DNA of 44,002 nucleotides. It comes from Alphaproteobacteria bacterium. Its GTDB lineage: Bacteria; Pseudomonadota; Alphaproteobacteria; Caulobacterales; Aquidulcibacteraceae. The stretch is taken from contig WGOB01000058.1 in assembly GCA_016124255.1 (NCBI GenBank), positions 1 to 44,002 on the forward strand, given 5' to 3'. The notes under the pieces are model-generated. The model was not told the DNA's origin, did no database searches, and saw only the letters and a list, made by a program, of their open reading frames with translations. The translations under genes and the position numbers were made by a program. Positions 16,838 through 24,532 of the stretch are shown piece by piece; position 1 is the stretch's first letter; each line of letters starts with the position of its first letter.

Positions 16838-17920
16838 TCAGGACAGGAGGTCAAGCTGGTCGCCGCTGCGCGGCGGCGCCCGGAACTGCGAGACGTCGAG
16901 CGAAAGGCCCCGCTCGGTGTTGAGCCCGAGGCGCTTGCAGGCGCGCTGGAACCTGTCCGCGATCAGCCGCGCAAACGGGCCCTCGCCCCGCTGGCGCGTC
17001 CACCAGCGCGCGTCGTAATCCTTGCCGCCGCGCATGTCCTGCAGGATGTGCAGGATCCGCCGCGCGCGGTCCGGAGCATGCGCCTCGAACCAGTCCCGCG
17101 CGAGTTCCTTGATCTCCAACGGCAGCCGCAACAGCACATAGCCTGCGCCCCGCGCGCCGGCGCCGGCCGCGGCCTCCAGGATGCGTTCCAATTCGGGATC
17201 ATTGAGCGTGGGGATGATCGGCGCCGTCATCACGGTCACCTGCACGCCGGCCGCGCTCAAGAGCCGGATCGTTTCAATGCGGCGATGGGGAGCAGCCGCG
17301 CGCGGCTCCATCTTGCGCGACAGCGATGCGTCAAGCGACGTCACGGAGACAGCGACCTTGGCGAGGTTCTTCGCCGCCATCGGCGCGATGATGTCGAGAT
17401 CGCGCAGCACGAGCTGCGACTTGGTGACGATCGTGAACGGATGATGGAAGCGCGCGAGCGTTTCGAGCACGGCGCGGGTGACGCCGTAGGTGCGCTCGAT
17501 CGGCTGATAGACGTCGGTCACCCCGCCGAGCGCGATCGGGGCGGGGCGATAGCCGGGCTTGCGCAGCTCTTGCTCCAGGAGCGCTGCCGCGTCGGTCTTG
17601 ACGAACAGCCGCGTTTCGAAATCGAGCCCCGGCGAAAGCCCGGCGTAGGCGTGGTTGGGCCGCGCGTAGCAATAGAAGCAGCCATGCTCGCAGCCCCGAT
17701 AGGTGTTGATCGAACGATCGAACGAAATGTCAGGACTGGTGTTGCGCGAGATGATGGTGCGCGCCTTTTCCTCCTGCACGATGGTCTTGGGCGGCGCCGC
17801 TTCCTCTTGCGGCCAGCCGTCGTCGAAGGCGGCGCGCGCCTCCTTTTCGTAGCGCCCCAATGCATTGGTGCGCGCCCCGCGCCCCTTGATCGGCCCGGCC
17901 GGCGGGTAATCCTCGCTCAT
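16838..17920 (-). CDS. PA0069-family radical SAM protein (SplB-like)
   Basis: Radical SAM enzyme (360 aa) with the cluster motif C-E-H-G-C-F-Y-C-Y-A (CxxxCxxC) near residue 80, within S-I-N-T-Y-R-G-C-E-H-G-C. The N-terminal K-G-R-G-A-R-T-N-A leader and the A-L-G-G-V-T-D-V-Y-Q-P-I-E segment are typical of the PA0069 family, distantly related to spore photoproduct lyase. The reaction is not established. It ends in D-Q-L-D-L-L-S. It is divergent from folB with a 114-bp gap. Confidence 0.88.
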   Translation of the reverse strand: MSEDYPPAGPIKGRGARTNALGRYEKEARAAFDDGWPQEEAAPPKTIVQEEKARTIISRNTSPDISFDRSINTYRGCEHGCFYCYARPNHAYAGLSPGLDFETRLFVKTDAAALLEQELRKPGYRPAPIALGGVTDVYQPIERTYGVTRAVLETLARFHHPFTIVTKSQLVLRDLDIIAPMAAKNLAKVAVSVTSLDASLSRKMEPRAAAPHRRIETIRLLSAAGVQVTVMTAPIIPTLNDPELERILEAAAGAGARGAGYVLLRLPLEIKELARDWFEAHAPDRARRILHILQDMRGGKDYDARWWTRQRGEGPFARLIADRFQRACKRLGLNTERGLSLDVSQFRAPPRSGDQLDLLS

Positions 17921-18034
17921 CGGTTCGGATTAGACCGCAATCCCGAACAAATCAAGAACATTGGACGGAAGCAGCGCGGCTCGTGTATCGCAGCGCGAGC
18001 CGCCTGCGGCGTTCCCGGCGGCGAAGGACGAAGC

Positions 18035-18412
18035 ATGGCCTCCAGCGTATCGATCATCCTTGAAGGCGTAGACGTGGAGGCGCATGTAGGCCTTCACCCC
18101 TGGGAGCGGTTTCCAGAGAAGCCGACGCGGCTGAAAATCGACCTCACGATCAGCTTCGCCTTCGACCGCTATTTTGGCGAACTCGGCGGCTTTGTGGATT
18201 ATGACGGCGTGCGCCGCTTCCTGCTGTCGCTTCGCGATCAGCCGCATACGGACCATCTTGAGACGATCGCGCGCCAGGTGCTCGACCACGTCTTCAAGAA
18301 CGCCGGCGCCGCGCGCGCCTCGCTCACCATCCTGAAGCCCGACATCTTCAACGAGGCCGACGCCGTCGGCGTCTCGTTCGACGTGACGCGCGAGGACTAT
18401 CTCGCCTCATGA
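18035..18412 (+). CDS. folB: Dihydroneopterin aldolase family protein
   Basis: Small FolB/FolX-type enzyme (125 aa) that converts dihydroneopterin to 6-hydroxymethyl-dihydropterin plus glycolaldehyde, or epimerises related pterins. Visible are L-E-G-V-D-V-E-A-H-V-G-L-H-P-W-E (N-terminal strand with substrate-binding residues), F-V-D-Y-D-G-V and a D-H-L-E-T-I-A segment holding the conserved Glu. GAAGGA precedes the ATG by a good distance. Its stop overlaps the following reductase start (ATGA). It might act as aldolase or as epimerase; sequence alone does not decide. Confidence 0.85.
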   Translation: MASSVSIILEGVDVEAHVGLHPWERFPEKPTRLKIDLTISFAFDRYFGELGGFVDYDGVRRFLLSLRDQPHTDHLETIARQVLDHVFKNAGAARASLTILKPDIFNEADAVGVSFDVTREDYLAS

Positions 18413-19161
18413 GCGCCGCCGCCAAAGACGCGATCGTGCTGGTGACGGGCGCCGGCGTGCGCGTGGGCGCAGCGATCGCGCGGCGGCTGGCGGAAGAAGG
18501 CTGGACGATCGCGGCCCATTTTCGCCGCTCGAAAGAAGACGCCGCGGCTTTGGCCAAGGAACTCGGGAATAGCGCGTTTGCGATCGGCGCCGACCTCGAC
18601 GACCAGACATCCATCGACGCCATGGCCGCCGAGATCGGCCGCGCCGGGCGCCGCTGGGCCGGCATCGTCAACAGCGCCGCGTCGTTCGACTACGATTCCA
18701 TCGACGATTTTTCATATGACAAGGCGCTGGCGGCGTTGCGCACCAATCTGGTCGCGCCGGTCTATCTCGCGCGCGCGCTGCGGAGCGCGGGCGGCGCCGG
18801 CGACAAATTCGTCGTCAACATCGCCGATCAGAAGATCGTCAATCCGAACCCGGACTTTCTCTCCTACACGCTGGCCAAGCTCGCGCTCGCGCACGCCACC
18901 GATACCCTGGCGATGGCGCTGGCGCCGGGAGTGCGCGTCAATTGCGTCGCGCCCGGCCTGATGCTGATCAGCGGCGAACAGACGCCGGAGAACTTCGCGC
19001 GCATGCATGCGCGCACCGCGCTCGGGCGCGGCGCGACGCCCGAGGATGTCGCCGGCGCGATCGCCTATCTCGCCGGCGCGACCGCCGTCACCGGCGCGAT
19101 CACGCTGGTTGACGCTGGCCAGCATCTCGTGCGCGCGGCGCGTGACGTGATGTTCGAATAG
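18409..19161 (+). CDS. SDR oxidoreductase, probable pteridine reductase (FolM/PTR1-like)
   Basis: Short-chain reductase (250 aa). The cofactor loop is T-G-A-G-V-R-V-G (13-20), the TGxxxRxG form seen in FolM and PTR1 rather than the classical TGxxxGxG. R39-R40 after strand 2 suit NADPH. The catalytic Ser is replaced by D140, exactly 13 residues before Y153, with K157 (Y-T-L-A-K): the Asp-Tyr-Lys arrangement of pteridine reductases. It overlaps folB by 4 bp, which supports a role in dihydromonapterin/dihydrofolate reduction. The exact substrate is inferred. Confidence 0.75.
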   Translation: MSAAAKDAIVLVTGAGVRVGAAIARRLAEEGWTIAAHFRRSKEDAAALAKELGNSAFAIGADLDDQTSIDAMAAEIGRAGRRWAGIVNSAASFDYDSIDDFSYDKALAALRTNLVAPVYLARALRSAGGAGDKFVVNIADQKIVNPNPDFLSYTLAKLALAHATDTLAMALAPGVRVNCVAPGLMLISGEQTPENFARMHARTALGRGATPEDVAGAIAYLAGATAVTGAITLVDAGQHLVRAARDVMFE

Positions 19162-19162
19162 G

Positions 19163-20650
19163 TTAGCCGGCCCAGACCGGCGGGCGGCGGTCGCGCCACG
19201 GCTGCGCCTCTTCCAGTTCGTACGCGAGCTCCAGAAGCGTGCGCTCATCGCCGCGCTTGGCGCTGAAATGCGCTCCGATCGGCAGGTCGTCCACGCTCCA
19301 CGCCAGCGGCAGCGAAATCGCCGGCGCGCCGGAGGCGTTTTGCAGCGGCGTGTAGGCGACATACTCGCCGATGCGCTGGAACGCCTGCGGATTGGTCGGC
19401 GCGAACGCGCCGATGCGCGCCGGCGGCTTGGCGAGCACGGGAGTGAGCATCACGTCCATATCTGCGAACCAGGATTCATATAATGGCTCCACGCTGCGCA
19501 GAAACGCGATCGCGTCGCCGATCGCGCCTTCAGGCGCGGCATTGTAGGTTTGCTCCAGCGCGAGCGAGAGCGGCTCCACCAAGTCCTCGATGGCGCGGTC
19601 CGGAAACTGTTCGCGGATGGCGGCGTTGGTGAGCGCCGCGCCCGAGGCCCAATAGAGCGTGAATGCATTGGTGAATCCGGCGCCATCGAACTCTGGCGTG
19701 AACGCGCCGACGTCATGGCCGAGACCGCGACACAACTCGGCCGCGGCCTCGATCGCCGCACGCACCTGCGGATCGGGGTCGCGGCCGTAGAAATCGGCGA
19801 TGGCGACGCCGATGCGCAGGCGCCGCGTGTTCGGTCCGCGCACCAGCCCGACCGGATCGTACTCGCGATTGCCGCCGGTGCGCTCGGTAAGCGCGAGCCA
19901 CGCGGCGGTGTCGCGCACGGTGCGCGAGACGCAGCCGACGACGCTGATCTCCACCGGCGGCGGCTCTTCGCCGAGCGAGGCGGCGAGGTGGCGCCGGCGC
20001 GAGGGTTTCAGGCCGACCAGGCCGTTGCAGCTGGCCGGGATGCGGATCGAGCCGCCGCCGTCGCTGGCGTCGGCGATCGGCACGACGCCGGCCGCGACCG
20101 CCGCCCCCGAGCCGCCGGACGAGCCGCCGCACGAATAGGCCGGATTCCAAGGATTGCGCGTCGCGCCGGTAAGCAGCGGCTCGGTCGTCGCCGTGTAGCC
20201 GAATTCCGGCGTCGTCGATTTGCCGATCGGCACGAGGCCGCCGCCGAGGATGGCGTCCACGTAAGGAGGCTGACGGTCGGAGACGTTGTCGGCGTAGGCG
20301 CGCGAGCCGTACATCGTCTTCACGCCCGCGAGCGGCATCAGGTCCTTGATCAAGGTCGGCACGCCGCCGAGCGGCCCTTGCGGCGCTGCGACCGCACGCG
20401 CGCGCGCAAAATCGAACGCCGGCGTGGCGATGAAGTTAAGTTGCGGATTGACGCGCTCGGCGCGGGCGATCGCGGCGTCGATCGCCTCCTGAGGGGTGAT
20501 CTCGCCGTTGCGGACACGCGCCGCGACGCCGACCGCGTCGTCGCCGCCGAGCGCGTCGTCCGTCCGCGCGGCCGGTGCGCTGGCGCACGACGCGGCGGAA
20601 AGTGCGGCTGTTGCTGCGAGCACGCCGCGCCGGGTCATAATGGAGTGCAT
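19163..20650 (-). CDS. Amidase signature family protein, exported
   Basis: Serine amidohydrolase (495 aa). The N-terminus M-T-R-R-G-V-L-A-A-T-A-A-L-S-A-A-S-C has twin arginines and a hydrophobic stretch, consistent with Tat export, perhaps as lipoprotein (C22, imperfect lipobox). The amidase Ser-cisSer-Lys triad is present: K102 in L-I-K-D, the G-G-S-S-G-G-S-G loop (175-182) and S201 in D-G-G-G-S-I-R-I-P-A. Substrate unknown. ATG at 20650 is chosen for its GGAGGGGG ribosome-binding site. The open frame upstream is a shadow of tlyA. Confidence 0.88.
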   Translation of the reverse strand: MHSIMTRRGVLAATAALSAASCASAPAARTDDALGGDDAVGVAARVRNGEITPQEAIDAAIARAERVNPQLNFIATPAFDFARARAVAAPQGPLGGVPTLIKDLMPLAGVKTMYGSRAYADNVSDRQPPYVDAILGGGLVPIGKSTTPEFGYTATTEPLLTGATRNPWNPAYSCGGSSGGSGAAVAAGVVPIADASDGGGSIRIPASCNGLVGLKPSRRRHLAASLGEEPPPVEISVVGCVSRTVRDTAAWLALTERTGGNREYDPVGLVRGPNTRRLRIGVAIADFYGRDPDPQVRAAIEAAAELCRGLGHDVGAFTPEFDGAGFTNAFTLYWASGAALTNAAIREQFPDRAIEDLVEPLSLALEQTYNAAPEGAIGDAIAFLRSVEPLYESWFADMDVMLTPVLAKPPARIGAFAPTNPQAFQRIGEYVAYTPLQNASGAPAISLPLAWSVDDLPIGAHFSAKRGDERTLLELAYELEEAQPWRDRRPPVWAG

Positions 20651-20719
20651 TGGACGTCCCCCTCCCGCCAATCGTTGCGGCGATGTTGCGACGGCCGCGC
20701 CTCGCGCGCAACATCTCCG

Positions 20720-21448
20720 ATGATGGCGACGATGCGGCTGGACCTGCTTCTCGTGCAACGCGGCCTCGCGGAAACGCGGGCGAAGGCCCAGGCCGCGATC
20801 GCCGCCGGCGGCGTGACCGTGAACGGCGTCGTGGCGACGCGCGCGAGCGCCCCTGTGGCGTCCGATGCAGCGGTGACGCTCGCTGCGCCCCATCCATGGG
20901 CATCGCGCGCAGGCGTGAAGCTCGCTCATGCGCTTGATGCGTTCAGCGTCGATCCGGCCGGGCGCGTGTGCCTGGATGTCGGCGCCTCCGCCGGCGGCTT
21001 CACCGACGTGCTGCTTGCGCGCGGCGCGGCCCGTGTCGTCGCCGTCGATGTCGGGCGCGCGCAATTGCATCCACGCCTGCGCGCCGACCCGCGCGTTTCC
21101 GCGCTTGAAGCGACGGATGCGCGGGCGCTGACGCAGGAACGTCTCGGCGCCGCGCCGGACGTGATCGTCGCCGACGTCAGCTTCATCGGCCTCTTGAAAG
21201 CAATCGCGCGGCCGCTCGCGCCTGCAGCCGAGAAGGCCGCGCTCGTCGCGTTGATCAAGCCGCAATTCGAAGCCGGGCCGAATGCGGGCAAGGCCGGCGT
21301 GCTAAACGATGCAGATGCCCGCGCGGTGGCGCACGCAACGGCCGAGGCGCTTGATGGCCTGGAAGGCTTTCGCGTGCGCGGCTTCATCGAAAGCCCAATC
21401 CGCGGCCGCGACGGCAATCGCGAGTTTCTCGTCCACGCGGCGCGCTGA
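20720..21448 (+). CDS. tlyA: TlyA family rRNA 2'-O-methyltransferase
   Basis: S4-domain plus FtsJ-like methyltransferase (242 aa), the family once called hemolysin A. The S4 RNA-binding domain spans about 5-65 (M-R-L-D-L-L-L-V-Q-R-G-L ... G-G-V-T-V-N-G). The Rossmann methyltransferase follows, with D-V-G-A-S-A-G-G-F-T-D (SAM motif, near 88) and V-A-D-V-S-F-I and L-I-K-P-Q-F-E carrying catalytic-tetrad residues. TlyA enzymes methylate 16S/23S rRNA cytidines. ATGs at 20720, 20723 and 20732 are in frame; none has a clear ribosome-binding site and the last gives the most typical start. Divergent from the amidase by 69 bp. Confidence 0.9.
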   Translation: MMATMRLDLLLVQRGLAETRAKAQAAIAAGGVTVNGVVATRASAPVASDAAVTLAAPHPWASRAGVKLAHALDAFSVDPAGRVCLDVGASAGGFTDVLLARGAARVVAVDVGRAQLHPRLRADPRVSALEATDARALTQERLGAAPDVIVADVSFIGLLKAIARPLAPAAEKAALVALIKPQFEAGPNAGKAGVLNDADARAVAHATAEALDGLEGFRVRGFIESPIRGRDGNREFLVHAAR

Positions 21449-21460
21449 GCGCCATACGTC

Positions 21461-21495
21461 CAAAACAAAACCGCCCCGGTCATGGACCGGGGCGG
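21461..21495 (-). terminator. Rho-independent terminator of the glycine-zipper gene
   Basis: A perfect 11-bp stem (21471-21481 with 21485-21495, loop ATG), followed on the minus strand by TTTTGTTTTG (21470 down to 21461). It lies 24 bp beyond the stop of the minus-strand gene. The stem alone may also slow transcription arriving from tlyA. Confidence 0.85.
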
Positions 21496-21519
21496 GCGCA
21501 AGGGTGCGGCGATAAAATT

Positions 21520-22047
21520 CTACTCGGCGGGACGCCACACGCCGTCGCGGCCGATGCACATCCACACGCGCTCGTCATGCTGGCGCCGCCCGCGACGGTC
21601 GTAATAGCTCATCGTGCCCCAGCGGCAGCGATCGTTCTGCGCGTACTGGCGCGGGGCTTCGTAGTACTCGTCCTCGCCGTAGTACGGCTCTTCGTACGGC
21701 GCCTCGCCATAGGCGTACGCATCGTCATCGCCGTAATAGGCGCTGTTGTAGTCGTCGCAAGTGTTGCGGCCGCGCGCGATCGCGCCGCCGGCGACGCCGC
21801 CGACCACCGCGCCGATCACCGATCCGTCGGACTGGTCGTGCGCAACATTGTTTCCAACCGCGCCGCCGATCACCGCGCCGAGGACGGCGCCGATGGCGGT
21901 GCGCTGGTTGCGCTCACGCTCGCAGGAATCGCGCGCCGAATTGTAGCGATAGCCGTCGTCGTAATACCGATCCTGGGCCGCCGCCGGCTGGGCCATCGCC
22001 AGGAACGCCGTTGCGCCCGCAAGGGCGAGCACTACCTGAGCACGCAT
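21520..22047 (-). CDS. Exported glycine-zipper 2TM-like protein
   Basis: A 175-aa secreted protein of unknown function. The signal peptide is about residues 1-25, ending Q-P-A-A-A-Q. A central glycine zipper (about 50-92: A-I-G-A-V-L-G-A-V-I-G-G-A-V-G-N and V-I-G-A-V-V-G-G-V-A-G-G) resembles Rick_17kDa/SlyB-type outer-membrane proteins. After it come a Tyr/Glu/Asp-rich segment (about 98-135) and a C-terminal C-x-W...V-W-M-C-I-G-R-D-G-V-W domain with two or three cysteines. ATG at 22047 starts the signal peptide; the frame is open 28 codons upstream. Confidence 0.75.
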   Translation of the reverse strand: MRAQVVLALAGATAFLAMAQPAAAQDRYYDDGYRYNSARDSCERERNQRTAIGAVLGAVIGGAVGNNVAHDQSDGSVIGAVVGGVAGGAIARGRNTCDDYNSAYYGDDDAYAYGEAPYEEPYYGEDEYYEAPRQYAQNDRCRWGTMSYYDRRGRRQHDERVWMCIGRDGVWRPAE

Positions 22048-22120
22048 CGTATGACTCCCAATCCCTCGGAACTGTCCCGCGGTCCAGGCATCAGCTAAGC
22101 AGGGGCAAGCTGAACGCAGC

Positions 22121-23428
22121 ATGAAGCGCATGAACCGCCTTTCCCGGGCGCGGCCAGCAGGTCGCGCCGAGCGCGCCGCCCCGGTCGGCGCGGAGGCCGT
22201 GCTGGCGTTCGGCGAGATCGGGGCGCGAGGGGACGCCGCCGCCCGTCACAATGATCGCCCGGTCTACGCCCCGTTCCTGCTGCCGGGCGAGGAGGCGCGG
22301 GTGCGTGTGCTCGGCGAACGCGCCGAACTGATGGAAATTCTTCAGGAAAGCGCCGAACGCCAGGGCCCGGTCTGCCCCCATTTCGGCCGCTGCGGCGGTT
22401 GCCAGCTGCAGCATTGGCGCGAGGGCCCGTACTTGGGCTGGAAGCGGGAGCTGGTGGTCAAGGCGATGGCGCGCCGCGGGGTTGAAGCCGAGGTGCTGGA
22501 CGTTGTCCCGGCCTGGGGCGTGGGCCGCCGGCGCGCCGCGTTCCATGCCGAGCGCGCCCGGCGCGGCGTCGCGCTTGGATTCGTGGAGCGCGGCGGCGCG
22601 CGGATCACCCCGATCGAAGCCTGCCCGGTGTTGACGCGCAACCTGCAGACGGCGCTGCCGGCGGTGCGCAAGGTGGCCGAATTGTTCGCCCCGCCTCGGG
22701 GCGAGGCCTCGCTTACCTGCCTCGACACGGACGCCGGCGTCGACGTGAACGTGAAGGGCGCGGGCCGGGCCCTCGCGCTCGATCGCGCCCGGCTTGAGGC
22801 GGCGGTGGATATCGCCGACGTTGGCGATCTGGCGCGACTTTCCATCGACGGCGACCAGATCATCCAGCGCCGCCAGCCGATGCTGACGATGGGCGATGCG
22901 CGCGTCACGCCGCCGCCGGGCGCGTTCGTGCAGGCGACCCGCGCCGGCGAAGACGCGCTGGCGGAGCGCGTGGTCGCAGCCCTCGGGGGCGCGGGACGCG
23001 TGGCCGACCTGTTCTCGGGCTGCGGGACCTTCGCGCTGCGGATCGCGGCGTTCGCGCCGGTGCATGCGCTCGAAGGCGACGCGGCGATGCTGGAGGCGCT
23101 GAAGCACGCCGCCGACGGCGCCGGCGGCGCGCTGCGCGATGTCACGACGCAACGGCGCGATCTCCTGCGCACGCCCTTTTCCGCGCTCGAACTCAAGCAT
23201 TATGACGCGGTCGTGCTCGATCCGCCGCGGGCGGGCGCGCGGCTGCAGACCCAGCAGATCGCGGCGTCGAAGGTGTCGCGCGTCGCGTCCGTCTCCTGCG
23301 ACCCAGCGACTTTCGCGCGGGATGCGCGCATTCTCATCGACGCGGGATTCGCGCTCGGGCCGGTGACGCCGATCGACCAGTTCCGGTACACCGCGCATGT
23401 GGAGGTCGTGGGCGTGTTCACGCGATGA
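22121..23428 (+). CDS. 23S rRNA/tRNA m5U methyltransferase family protein (RlmD/TrmA-like)
   Basis: SAM-dependent RNA uracil-5-methyltransferase (435 aa). An iron-sulfur cluster motif [10 protein letters not shown] (near 85-94), with a fourth cysteine in E-A-C-P-V-L, indicates the RlmC/RlmD type. The Rossmann domain has [13 protein letters not shown]. The catalytic cysteine is in [12 protein letters not shown] and D-P-P-R-A-G is the substrate-side motif. No clear TRAM domain is visible at the N-terminus. ATG at 22130 is an alternative start. It overlaps the next gene by 4 bp (ATGA). Confidence 0.88.
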   Translation: MKRMNRLSRARPAGRAERAAPVGAEAVLAFGEIGARGDAAARHNDRPVYAPFLLPGEEARVRVLGERAELMEILQESAERQGPVCPHFGRCGGCQLQHWREGPYLGWKRELVVKAMARRGVEAEVLDVVPAWGVGRRRAAFHAERARRGVALGFVERGGARITPIEACPVLTRNLQTALPAVRKVAELFAPPRGEASLTCLDTDAGVDVNVKGAGRALALDRARLEAAVDIADVGDLARLSIDGDQIIQRRQPMLTMGDARVTPPPGAFVQATRAGEDALAERVVAALGGAGRVADLFSGCGTFALRIAAFAPVHALEGDAAMLEALKHAADGAGGALRDVTTQRRDLLRTPFSALELKHYDAVVLDPPRAGARLQTQQIAASKVSRVASVSCDPATFARDARILIDAGFALGPVTPIDQFRYTAHVEVVGVFTR

Positions 23429-23910
23429 CGGGCAGGACGAAGGTCGCGCCGTTCTGGAAGACGAAGGCGCTCAACGAGATGACCGAGGCGGAGTGGGAAT
23501 CGCTCTGTGACGGCTGCGGGCGCTGCTGCGTGATCGGGCTCGAAGACGAGGACACGGGCGCGCAATATATGACCGACCTTTCGTGCGCGCTGTTTGATTC
23601 CGGCGCGTGCGGATGCGGCGACTACGCCAACCGGTTCCAGAAGGTCGACGATTGCACCAAGCTGACGCCCGAGAACGTGCCGGATCTTTATTGGCTGCCG
23701 CCAACGTGCGCCTATCGGCTCGTCGCTCAGGGGCGCGATCTTTATTGGTGGCATCCGCTGAAAAGCGGCGATCCCGAAACGGTGCACGCCTCCGGCGCCT
23801 CGGTGCGCGGCAAGGTGAAGCCCGAGCGCGGACAGAAAGTGCGCTCGCTGATGCGCCACATCGTGGATTATCCCGAACCCGCAAAGCGCGCGCCGCGAAA
23901 GGCGCGGTAG
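23425..23910 (+). CDS. ycgN: YcgN family cysteine-cluster protein (UPF0260)
   Basis: A 161-aa protein of the UPF0260/YcgN family, whose function is not established. Two cysteine groups are visible: L-C-D-G-C-G-R-C-C (28-35) and C-G-C-G ... C-T-K-L plus P-P-T-C-A-Y-R-L, a pattern thought to bind a metal or iron-sulfur cluster. It starts inside the methyltransferase stop, so the two are translationally coupled. The C-terminal tail is basic (A-K-R-A-P-R-K-A-R). Confidence 0.88.
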   Translation: MTGRTKVAPFWKTKALNEMTEAEWESLCDGCGRCCVIGLEDEDTGAQYMTDLSCALFDSGACGCGDYANRFQKVDDCTKLTPENVPDLYWLPPTCAYRLVAQGRDLYWWHPLKSGDPETVHASGASVRGKVKPERGQKVRSLMRHIVDYPEPAKRAPRKAR

Positions 23911-23914
23911 CGCG

Positions 23915-24493
23915 CTACTCGCGCCCAGTCTGGCCGGGCAGAAACCGTTCGTCCGGCGCAGCCGCGCCCGGCGCGTCGCGCTCCGCCAGCACGCCGGCGG
24001 CGGCGACGCCGCTTTCCCAATAGATGCAGGTTTCGCGCGCGACGCTGGAGAGAAAGCACAGCATCGGCGCGTTGCGGTCGCGGATATCTTCGTAGGTTTC
24101 GCGGCTGAACGGCGTGACGATGCCTTCGTGCCACGCGGGCGCAGCGCCTGTCGTTGCGCTCGCCGCGGCCGCCCAGCGATCGAGGAACGCCTGCATCTCC
24201 TGGCGCGAGAGCGGCGTCTCCACACGTGGCGCAAACGAATCGCCGAACGTCGGATGCATCGGCGCCGCCCACGCATAGATCGGCACGCCTTCATGCGAGC
24301 GCACGGCGAGCACAGCGACGGCCGCCCCGCAATCCGCGCCGATCGCGCGGGCTTCAACGGCGTCGTTCGCGTCGGGCGCGGAGAACACGACCGCGCTCGA
24401 CGCTTCCGCGTCGCACCGTGTGGTCTCGCCGCTGCGGCCGCAGCCCGCGAGCGCGGCTGCAACCAGGATCAAGAGAAACATCCGCCCCGTCAT
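23915..24493 (-). CDS. Hypothetical lipoprotein
   Basis: A 192-aa protein that I do not recognise. A lipoprotein signal M-T-G-R-M-F-L-L-I-L-V-A-A-A-L-A-G-C puts the lipidated cysteine at residue 18. The mature part has four further cysteines (about 27, 55, 146 and 156), which could pair in the periplasm. Nothing in it indicates an enzyme. It lies between two other genes, convergent with ycgN (4-bp gap) and 39 bp downstream of the patatin gene on the same strand. Confidence 0.65.
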   Translation of the reverse strand: MTGRMFLLILVAAALAGCGRSGETTRCDAEASSAVVFSAPDANDAVEARAIGADCGAAVAVLAVRSHEGVPIYAWAAPMHPTFGDSFAPRVETPLSRQEMQAFLDRWAAAASATTGAAPAWHEGIVTPFSRETYEDIRDRNAPMLCFLSSVARETCIYWESGVAAAGVLAERDAPGAAAPDERFLPGQTGRE

Positions 24494-24532
24494 GGGCGCG
24501 AGCTAAACCACGCGTGCCGCGATGGCAAATGC

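Noticed and set aside
22091-23398. 435-codon open frame antisense to the RNA methyltransferase
   Set aside because: The plus-strand product carries the Fe-S, SAM and catalytic-cysteine motifs; the antisense frame reads as low-complexity basic sequence.
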